Shown here piece by piece: positions 58,440-64,000 of a stretch of 64,000 nucleotides of DNA. The stretch covers positions 186,001 through 250,000 of the forward strand of contig NZ_BNGS01000007.1 of the NCBI RefSeq assembly GCF_014905555.1. The letters are read 5' to 3'. The stretch's first letter is position 1; every line of letters begins with the position of its first letter. Below the pieces are notes generated by a model, which worked only from the letters and a program-made list of their open reading frames with translations, was not told where the DNA came from and made no database searches. This DNA is from Streptomyces sp. Y2F8-2 (lineage in GTDB: Bacteria > Actinomycetota > Actinomycetes > Streptomycetales > Streptomycetaceae). The position numbers were made by a program, and so were the translations under genes.

Positions 58440-59642
58440 ATGACTGCCCGCGCCGCAGACCGGGCCCGCTACGACCGGGCCACCGCTCATCTCGACGCCC
58501 CTGTCGCGATCGTGGACCTCGAGGCGTTCGACGCGAACGCCGACGACCTGCTCCGCCGGGCCGGCGGCAAGCCGATCCGGGTCGCCAGCAAGTCCGTACG
58601 CTGCCGCGCTCTGCTCGAACGGGTGCTCGCCCGGGAGGGTTTCGCCGGCATCATGTCCTTCACGCTCACCGAGTCCCTGTGGCTGGCCCGCTCCGGTTTC
58701 GACGACGTCCTGCTGGCCTACCCGTCGGCCGACCGCCAGGCGTTCGCCGAACTGACCGGCGACCCCAAGCTCGCCGCCGCCGTCTCGGTGATGATCGACG
58801 ACCCGGCCCAGCTGCGCCTCATCGACGACGCCCGCCGGGGCGGCACCGAAGAGGTGCGCGTCTGCCTGGAGTTGGACACCTCGCTGAAGCTGCTCGGCGG
58901 CCGGGTCCGCGTCGGCGCGCGCCGCTCACCGCTGCACTCACCCGAGCAGGTCGCCGAGATGGCCCGCACGGTGGTCCGTACGCCCGGTTTCCGGCTGGTG
59001 GGCATCATGGCGTACGAGGGCCATGTCGCCGGTGTCGGCGACGCGGTGGCCGGGCGTCCGGTGCGGTCGCGGGCCATCCGGCTGATGCAGGCCACGGCGC
59101 GCAGGGAGCTCGGCCGGCGGCGCGCGGAAGTGGTGCGCGCGGTCCGGGACGTGGCGCCGGACCTGGAGTTCGTCAACGGCGGCGGCACGGGCAGCGTCCA
59201 GTACACGGCCGCCGAGGACGCGGTGACCGAGATAGCGGCGGGTTCCGGGCTCTACCAGCCGCGGCTGTTCGACAACTACACCTCGTTCCGCGGCCGTCCG
59301 GCCGCCCTGTTCGCCCAGCCGGTGGTGCGCAGGCCGGGCGTCGGGGTGGTGACCGTGCTGGGCGGCGGCTACCCCGCGTCGGGCGCCGCGGGCCCCGACC
59401 GGCTGCCCGTGCCGTATCTGCCCGAGGGGTTGAAGTACGACCCGCAGGAGGGGCCCGGCGAGGTGCAGACGCCGCTGCTGGGCTCGGCCGCCGACGACCT
59501 GCTCATCGGCGACAAGGTGTGGTTCCGGCACGCCAAGGCGGGCGAGCTGTGCGAGCGTTTCGACGCGCTCCACCTGGTCGAGGGCGACCGGGTCACGGCG
59601 ACCGTGCCGACGTACCGCGGCGAGGGGCACACCTTCCTCTGA
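58440..59642 (+). CDS. PLP-dependent amino acid aldolase/racemase-like (D-threonine aldolase/alanine racemase fold)
   Basis: 400 aa. The N-terminal TIM-barrel carries the PLP Lys in R-V-A-S-K-S-V-R-C-R (about 46-55), with G-I-M-A-Y-E-G-H-V-A-G and V-N-G-G-G-T-G-S as further family blocks. The C-terminal beta domain follows with V-L-G-G-G-Y-P-A and F-R-H-A-K-A-G-E-L. It is annotated in relatives as amino acid deaminase/aldolase. Substrate not readable. ATG 58440, monocistronic. Confidence 0.87.
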   Translation: MTARAADRARYDRATAHLDAPVAIVDLEAFDANADDLLRRAGGKPIRVASKSVRCRALLERVLAREGFAGIMSFTLTESLWLARSGFDDVLLAYPSADRQAFAELTGDPKLAAAVSVMIDDPAQLRLIDDARRGGTEEVRVCLELDTSLKLLGGRVRVGARRSPLHSPEQVAEMARTVVRTPGFRLVGIMAYEGHVAGVGDAVAGRPVRSRAIRLMQATARRELGRRRAEVVRAVRDVAPDLEFVNGGGTGSVQYTAAEDAVTEIAAGSGLYQPRLFDNYTSFRGRPAALFAQPVVRRPGVGVVTVLGGGYPASGAAGPDRLPVPYLPEGLKYDPQEGPGEVQTPLLGSAADDLLIGDKVWFRHAKAGELCERFDALHLVEGDRVTATVPTYRGEGHTFL

Positions 59643-59647
59643 CGCGA

Positions 59648-59690
59648 CCACCGGCACCGGCACCGGCACCGGCGCCAGGCACCGGTGCCG
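59648..59690. repeat. CCGGCA/CCGGCG short tandem repeat with inverted tail
   Basis: ACCGGC hexamer repeated about four times directly after the PLP-enzyme stop, then GGCACCGGTGCC, a 12-bp palindrome. It may act as a transcription stop between the convergent genes. Confidence 0.5.
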
Positions 59691-59744
59691 CCTTTGGGCC
59701 GCCCTGATGCCGCCGTGACCTGGAGTCACGGGGGCCGAGGCCCG

Positions 59745-60542
59745 CTACAGAGGCGTGACGTACGCGCCCGCGATTCCGCCGTCCACCAGGAAGTCGGTGG
59801 CGTTCACGAAGGAGGAGTCGTCGCTGGCAAGGAACGCGACCGCCGCGGCGATCTCCTCGGCCTCCGCGAACCGCCCGACCGGGATGTGGACCAGTCGGCG
59901 CGCGGCCCGCTCGGGGTCCTTGGCGAACAGCTCCTGCAGGAGCGGGGTGTTGACCGGCCCGGGGCACAGTGCGTTGACCCGGATGCCCTCCCGTGCGAAC
60001 TGCACGCCCAGCTCACGGGACATGGCGAGGACCCCGCCCTTGGAGGCCGTGTACGAGATCTGCGAGGTGGCCGCGCCCATCCGGGCCACGAACGAGGCCG
60101 TGTTGATGATGGAGCCCTTGCCCTGGCGCCGCATGTAGGGGATGGCGGCCTTGCAACACAGGTAGACGGAGGTCAGGTTGACCTCCTGGACCCGCTTCCA
60201 GGCCTCCAGACCGGTCTCGAGGATAGAGTCGTCGTCGGGCGGCGAGATGCCCGCGTTGTTGAAGGCGACGTCGACGGACCCGTAGGTGTCGTAGGCCGCC
60301 TTGAACAGCGCCTCCACCTGCCCGGGGTCGGTGACGTCGACCTTCACGAACAGCCCGCCGACCTCCTCGGCGGCGGCCTTGCCGCGGGTCTCGTCGATGT
60401 CGCCGCAGACGACGTGCGCGCCCTCGGCGGCGAGGCGGCGCGTACTGGCGAGACCGATGCCGCTGCCGGCACCGGTGACGACGGCGGTGCGGCCGACCAG
60501 GCGGCGGCAGATGGTGTCAGAGGTCTGCGAGGTCACTGTCAC
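59745..60542 (-). CDS. Short-chain dehydrogenase/reductase
   Basis: 265 aa. Classical SDR with T-G-A-G-S-G-I-G (cofactor), N-N-A-G near residue 97, catalytic Ser in N-T-A-S-F, and Y-T-A-S-K. C-terminal F-V-N-A-T-D-F-L-V-D-G-G is typical. GTG 60542 overlaps the aldehyde-dehydrogenase stop as GTGA; GTG 60536 is an in-frame alternative. Third gene of the glutamine-synthetase-like operon; it probably works on an intermediate of the same amine pathway. Confidence 0.92.
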   Translation of the reverse strand: MTVTSQTSDTICRRLVGRTAVVTGAGSGIGLASTRRLAAEGAHVVCGDIDETRGKAAAEEVGGLFVKVDVTDPGQVEALFKAAYDTYGSVDVAFNNAGISPPDDDSILETGLEAWKRVQEVNLTSVYLCCKAAIPYMRRQGKGSIINTASFVARMGAATSQISYTASKGGVLAMSRELGVQFAREGIRVNALCPGPVNTPLLQELFAKDPERAARRLVHIPVGRFAEAEEIAAAVAFLASDDSSFVNATDFLVDGGIAGAYVTPL

Positions 60543-61930
60543 TGTGCGGGGCCCTCCGTGCTGATGAAGACGTTCTTGGTCTCGGTGAAGGCGGTCAGGG
60601 CGTCCGGGCCGAGTTCGCGGCCGATCCCCGACTGCTTGAAGCCGCCGAAGGGGGTCCAGTAGCGGACGCTGGAGTGGGAGTTGACGGACAGGTTGCCCGC
60701 GCGGACGGCCTGGGAGACGCGCAGCGCGCGGCCGACGTCCCGGGTCCAGATGGAGCCGGAGAGCCCGTACGGCGTGTCGTTGGCGAGCCGGACCGCGTCG
60801 GCCTCGTCCTCGAAGGGCAGGACGACGGCGACCGGGCCGAAGACCTCCTCGACGGCCACGCGCGCGTGCGGGTCGACGCCGGTGAGGACGGTCGGCGGGT
60901 ACCAGAAGCCCCGCCCCTCGGGTGCCTTGCCGCGGATCGCTTCGGCGTCCGCGGGGACGTACGAGCGGACCCGCTCCAGCTGGGCCCTGGAGATCAGCGG
61001 GCCCATCTGGGTGTTCTCGTCGGCCGGGTCGCCGACGAGGACGGACTCGACGGCGGGGGCGAGGAGGTCGAGGAAGCGGTCGTAGGCGGAGCGCTGGACG
61101 AGAATGCGGGTACGGGCGCAGCAGTCCTGGCCGGAGTTGTCGAGGAACGACATGGGGGCGGTGGCCGCGGCGGTCTCGAGGTCGGCGTCCGCGAAGACGA
61201 TGTTGGGGCTCTTGCCGCCGAGTTCGAGGGTGACGCGCTTGAGCAGGGCGGAGCCCTTCGCCAACACCTGTTTGCCCACGCTTGTCGACCCGGTGAAGAC
61301 GATCTTCGCCACGCCCGGGTGCTCGACGAGCGCGGCGCCCGCGACGGGGCCGTGGCCGGGCAGCACCTGGAACAGTCCTTCGGGCAGGCCCGCCTCCAGG
61401 GCCAGTTCGGCCAGGCGCAGGGCGGTGAGCGGGGTCGTCTCGGCGGGCTTGAGGAGCACCGCGTTGCCCGCCGCGAGCGCCGGAGCGGTGCCCCATGCGG
61501 CGATCGGCATCGGGAAGTTCCAGGGTGCGATGACGCCCACGACCCCTAGCGGTTCGAGGATCGTGACGTCCAGGCCGCCGGGGACCGGGATCTGGCGCCC
61601 GGTCAGGCGCTCCACTCCGCCGGCCGCGTAGTCGAGCAGGTCACGGACGTTGCCGGCCTCCCAGCGGGCGTTGCCGATCGTGTGGCCCGCCTCGCGTACC
61701 TCCAACTCGGCCAGTTCCTCGAGGTGTTCGTCGACTGCCCGGGCGAACCGGCGCAGCAGCCGGGCCCGGTCGCCGGGCGGGAGCGCCGCCCACCGGGACT
61801 GCGCCCGCGCGGCCCGTACGACGGCGGCGTCCACGTCGGCCGCGGTGGCGGCGGGGACGGTGGCGACGACCTCCTCGGTGGCCGGATTCAGTACCTGCAG
61901 ATCGAGCTCGTTCGACACGGCGTTCGGCAC
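60539..61930 (-). CDS. Aldehyde dehydrogenase, NAD(P)-dependent
   Basis: 463 aa. Catalytic Cys in S-G-Q-D-C-C-A-R, glutamate in L-E-L-G-G-K-S-P, cofactor N-F-P-M-P-I-A and G-S-T-S-V-G. Similar to gamma-glutamyl-aminoaldehyde dehydrogenases of polyamine/ethanolamine routes. GTG 61930 behind AGGGG; 11 bp after the synthetase stop, and coupled to the next SDR gene. Confidence 0.93.
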   Translation of the reverse strand: MPNAVSNELDLQVLNPATEEVVATVPAATAADVDAAVVRAARAQSRWAALPPGDRARLLRRFARAVDEHLEELAELEVREAGHTIGNARWEAGNVRDLLDYAAGGVERLTGRQIPVPGGLDVTILEPLGVVGVIAPWNFPMPIAAWGTAPALAAGNAVLLKPAETTPLTALRLAELALEAGLPEGLFQVLPGHGPVAGAALVEHPGVAKIVFTGSTSVGKQVLAKGSALLKRVTLELGGKSPNIVFADADLETAAATAPMSFLDNSGQDCCARTRILVQRSAYDRFLDLLAPAVESVLVGDPADENTQMGPLISRAQLERVRSYVPADAEAIRGKAPEGRGFWYPPTVLTGVDPHARVAVEEVFGPVAVVLPFEDEADAVRLANDTPYGLSGSIWTRDVGRALRVSQAVRAGNLSVNSHSSVRYWTPFGGFKQSGIGRELGPDALTAFTETKNVFISTEGPAQ

Positions 61931-61941
61931 GAAAGAACCCC

Positions 61942-63312
61942 TCACATGCGTTCGAAGGAGCGGCGCAGCTCCCAGTCGGTCACCGCGGCGTCGAAGGCCG
62001 CCAGTTCGACGCGGGCCATGTTGCTGTAGTGCGCGACCACCTCGTCGCCGAAGGCCGCCTTGGCGAGTGCGCTGTTCTCCCAGAGTTCGGCCGCCTCGCG
62101 CAGGGTGGTGGGCACGTGCGCGTACTCGGCGGTGTAGGCGTTGCCGGGGCACGGCTCGGGCAGCTCCAGCTCCTGCTCGATGCCGTACAGCCCGGCCGCG
62201 ACCATCCCCGCGACGGCGAGGTACGGGTTGACGTCGCCGCCGGGGACCCGGTTCTCGAAGCGCGTCGAGCGTCCGTGGCCGACGACCCTCAGGGCGCAGG
62301 TTCGGTTGTCGTAGCCCCAGGCGACCGCGGTCGGGGCGAACGATCCCGGCTGGAAGCGCTTGTAGGAGTTGATGTTCGGCGCGTACAGCAGCGAGAAGTC
62401 GCGCAGGGCGGCCAGCTGCCCGGCGAGGAAGTGCCGCATGACCTCCGACATCCCGCCGGGGTCGCCGGGCCCGCCGGCCATGGCGTTGCGGCCGTGCTCG
62501 TCGGCGAGCGAGAGGTGGATGTGGCAGGAGTTGCCCTCGCGTTCGTTGTACTTGGCCATGAAGGTGATCGAGACGCCTTCCTGGGCGGCGATCTCCTTGG
62601 CTCCGGTCTTGTAGATCGCGTGCTGGTCGCAGGTCACCAGGGCGTGGTCGTAGCGGAAGGCGATCTCGTGCTGGCCGGGGTTGCACTCGCCCTTGGCGGA
62701 CTCGACGGTCATCCCGGCGCCGGCCATCTCGTTGCGGATGCGGCGCAGCAGGGGCTCGATACGGCCCGTGCCGAGTACGGAGTAGTCGATGTTGTACTGG
62801 TTGGCCGGGGTCAGGCCCCGGTAGTTCGCGTCCCAGGCCTGCTCGTAGGTGTCCTTGAAGACGATGAACTCCAGCTCGGTGCCGACCTGGGCGGTGTAGC
62901 CGAGGGCGGCCAGGCGCTCCAGCTGGCGGCGCAGGATCTGGCGGGGGGCGGCGAGCACGGGTGAGCCGTCGTTCCAGGCGAGGTCGGCGATGACCATGGC
63001 CGTGCCCTCGTGCCAGGGCACCCGGCGCAGGGTGCTCAGGTCCGGGTGGAGGGCGAAGTCGCCGTAGCCGCGGTCCCAGGAGGACATGTCGTACCCGTCG
63101 ACCGTGTTCATCTCGGTGTCGACCGCGAGGAGGTAGTTGCAGCCCTCGGTGCCGTGCTCCAGCACCTCGTCGAGGAAGAAGCGCGCGGCGAACCGCTTGC
63201 CCTGGAGGCGCCCTTGCATGTCGGGGAAGGCCAGGACGACAGTGTCGATCTCGCCGCCCGCTACGAGGGCGTGCAGCTCCTCGAGGCCGAGCGGGGATGT
63301 GCGGTCTGCCAC
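61942..63312 (-). CDS. glnA4: Glutamine-synthetase-like gamma-glutamylamine synthetase (GlnA4 type)
   Basis: 456 aa, GSI fold: N-terminal beta-grasp (about 18-105), then G-T-E-L-E-F, E-G-N-S-C-H-I-H-L-S-L (ATP/Glu site), N-S-Y-K-R-F-Q-P-G-S-F-A-P and E-N-R-V-P. Glutamine-synthetase-like proteins of this group ligate glutamate to amines. I recall the S. coelicolor orthologue (GlnA4, SCO1613) being reported as a gamma-glutamylethanolamide synthetase. It lacks the adenylylation-site Tyr loop of primary GSI as far as I can see. GTG 63312 follows AAGGAGACC. Neighbouring ALDH and SDR would carry the product further. Confidence 0.88.
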   Translation of the reverse strand: MADRTSPLGLEELHALVAGGEIDTVVLAFPDMQGRLQGKRFAARFFLDEVLEHGTEGCNYLLAVDTEMNTVDGYDMSSWDRGYGDFALHPDLSTLRRVPWHEGTAMVIADLAWNDGSPVLAAPRQILRRQLERLAALGYTAQVGTELEFIVFKDTYEQAWDANYRGLTPANQYNIDYSVLGTGRIEPLLRRIRNEMAGAGMTVESAKGECNPGQHEIAFRYDHALVTCDQHAIYKTGAKEIAAQEGVSITFMAKYNEREGNSCHIHLSLADEHGRNAMAGGPGDPGGMSEVMRHFLAGQLAALRDFSLLYAPNINSYKRFQPGSFAPTAVAWGYDNRTCALRVVGHGRSTRFENRVPGGDVNPYLAVAGMVAAGLYGIEQELELPEPCPGNAYTAEYAHVPTTLREAAELWENSALAKAAFGDEVVAHYSNMARVELAAFDAAVTDWELRRSFERM

Positions 63313-63388
63313 GGGAGGTCTCCTTCGGGTCCGCCGGAAGTCATAAGGTATTTCCGAGAACCATTGCTTGGGAAGGGGGCACGGCCGG
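63313..63388. promoter_or_regulatory. Divergent promoter region of glnA4-like operon and GntR regulator
   Basis: 76 bp carrying both promoters. The stretch ATAAGGTATTTCCGAGAACC is the only AT-rich part and contains an imperfect GGT...ACC dyad, a plausible GntR site. Confidence 0.4.
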
Positions 63389-64000
63389 ATGTCGCAGGCG
63401 GAGGGCGACGACCTCGCCGCCGGCGTGCGGGACCGGTTGACGCCGGTGCTGCGGCCGGTGCGGGCGGGCAACGGCTTCGAGGAGGCGCTGGAGCAGATCC
63501 TCCAGGTGGTCCGCCTGGGGCTGGTGCCGGGCGGCGAGCGGCTGCCCGCAGAGCGGGAGCTGGCGGAGCGGCTGGGGATCAGCCGGGTGACGCTGCGCGA
63601 GGTGCTGAAGGTGCTCCAGGACCAGGGTCTCGTCGAGTCGCGGCGGGGGCGCTACGGCGGCACGTTCGTCCTGCCGCGCGTGGACGCGGGCGGCGAGGAC
63701 GAGCTGCGCCGGCGCATCGAGAGGGTCGACATCGAGGACGTGCTGCGGTTCCGTGAGGTGCTGGAGGTGGGGGCGGCGGGCCTGTGCGCGAGGCACGGCC
63801 TCACGGACGAGCAGGCGGCACGGCTGCGGGAGGCCCTGGTCCGCACCCAGGACGCCCCGCTGACGGAGTACCGGCGCCTGGACACGCTGCTGCACCTCAC
63901 ACTGGCGGAGCTCGCCGGGTCACCGTCGCTGACGGCGCAGTACGCGGCCGTACGGGCCTCGGTGAACGACCTGCTGGACTGCATCCCGCTGCTGGTGCGC
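63389..64000 (+). CDS. Partial: GntR (FadR subfamily) regulator
   Basis: 204 codons visible, running off the right edge. The N-terminal winged helix has L-P-A-E-R-E-L-A-E-R-L-G-I-S-R-V-T-L-R-E-V-L-K-V-L, followed by G-G-T-F-V. The C-terminal FCD ligand domain begins with R-F-R-E-V-L-E-V-G-A-A. ATG 63389 follows GGAAGGGGG. Divergent from the synthetase operon over 76 bp, so it should control it in response to an amine, acid or related metabolite. The window ends inside the ligand domain. Confidence 0.88.
   Translation, partial: MSQAEGDDLAAGVRDRLTPVLRPVRAGNGFEEALEQILQVVRLGLVPGGERLPAERELAERLGISRVTLREVLKVLQDQGLVESRRGRYGGTFVLPRVDAGGEDELRRRIERVDIEDVLRFREVLEVGAAGLCARHGLTDEQAARLREALVRTQDAPLTEYRRLDTLLHLTLAELAGSPSLTAQYAAVRASVNDLLDCIPLLVR

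Noticed and set aside
1..64000. tRNA, rRNA or CRISPR array
   Set aside because: No TPsiC-arm-like motifs in a cloverleaf context, no rRNA sequence, and no regularly spaced repeats with unique spacers.
1..64000. Insertion sequence, prophage or integrative element
   Set aside because: No transposase, integrase or phage structural gene is seen, and GC content and codon use are even throughout.

Overview
The window is high-GC actinobacterial chromosome, almost certainly from a Streptomyces. Nearly every third codon position is G or C, GTG starts are common, and the gene order (cobL, metNIQ, glpQ, argH, argCJBDR, pheST, rplT-rpmI-infC, a GlnA4-like glutamine synthetase) matches the conserved core of Streptomyces chromosomes as I remember it. 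There are no phage genes, transposases, CRISPR arrays, rRNAs or recognisable tRNAs. I read about 66 protein genes, one probable leader peptide and one gene remnant.

Layout. 1-3458: cobalamin genes on the minus strand (a very long Pro/Ala-rich N-terminus probably belonging to CobT, then cobL). 3587-7374: a GNAT acetyltransferase and the methionine importer metN-metI-metQ, preceded by a short Cys/Met-rich leader ORF. 7536-15833: small membrane proteins, acetyltransferase, sigma-like factor, secreted phosphodiesterase, lysophospholipid acyltransferase, TetR/MFS drug-efflux pair, aldo/keto reductase and secreted lipase. 16043-18773: argG-argH. 19010-28792: an island mostly on the other strand, with a secreted repeat protein, an L,D-transpeptidase, a two-component system and a doubled flavin-based transmembrane electron-transfer cluster (two ferric-reductase-like proteins, two flavinylated FMN-binding proteins, one ApbE). 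29001-33855: argC-J-B-D-R, fully overlapped and translationally coupled. The island therefore sits inside what looks like an ancestral argCJBDR-GH operon.

34027-44263 is a mixed accessory stretch: a MerR/AhpD-like pair, an arabinofuranosidase remnant, a histidine-phosphatase-like protein without its catalytic histidines, a PdxR/MocR regulator whose start codon shares CATG with a divergent exporter, a GHL10 glycosidase, 3-hydroxybutyryl-CoA dehydrogenase, Nudix and an NsdA-like regulator. 44681-53076 is translation machinery: pheST, a PAS histidine kinase, an rRNA/tRNA 2'-O-methyltransferase, rplT, rpmI and infC (apparently starting at AUC). 53391-58149 holds SseB, a beta-lactamase-fold secreted protein and an orphan mycosin/Pro-rich membrane protein pair. 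58440-64000 holds a PLP aldolase-like enzyme and a glutamine-synthetase-like/ALDH/SDR operon with a divergent GntR regulator, probably for mono- or polyamine use.

Recurrent non-coding features are (i) about eight copies of a G/C-rich palindromic element of roughly 40 bp, two of them reaching into coding sequence near N-termini; (ii) strong perfect-stem terminators; (iii) several genes whose start codon lies 5-8 nt downstream of a TANNNT hexamer with no Shine-Dalgarno, suggesting leaderless mRNAs. The strongest candidates for under-described biology are the metNIQ leader peptide, the doubled flavin electron-transfer cluster, and the divergent start-codon-sharing regulator/exporter pair.
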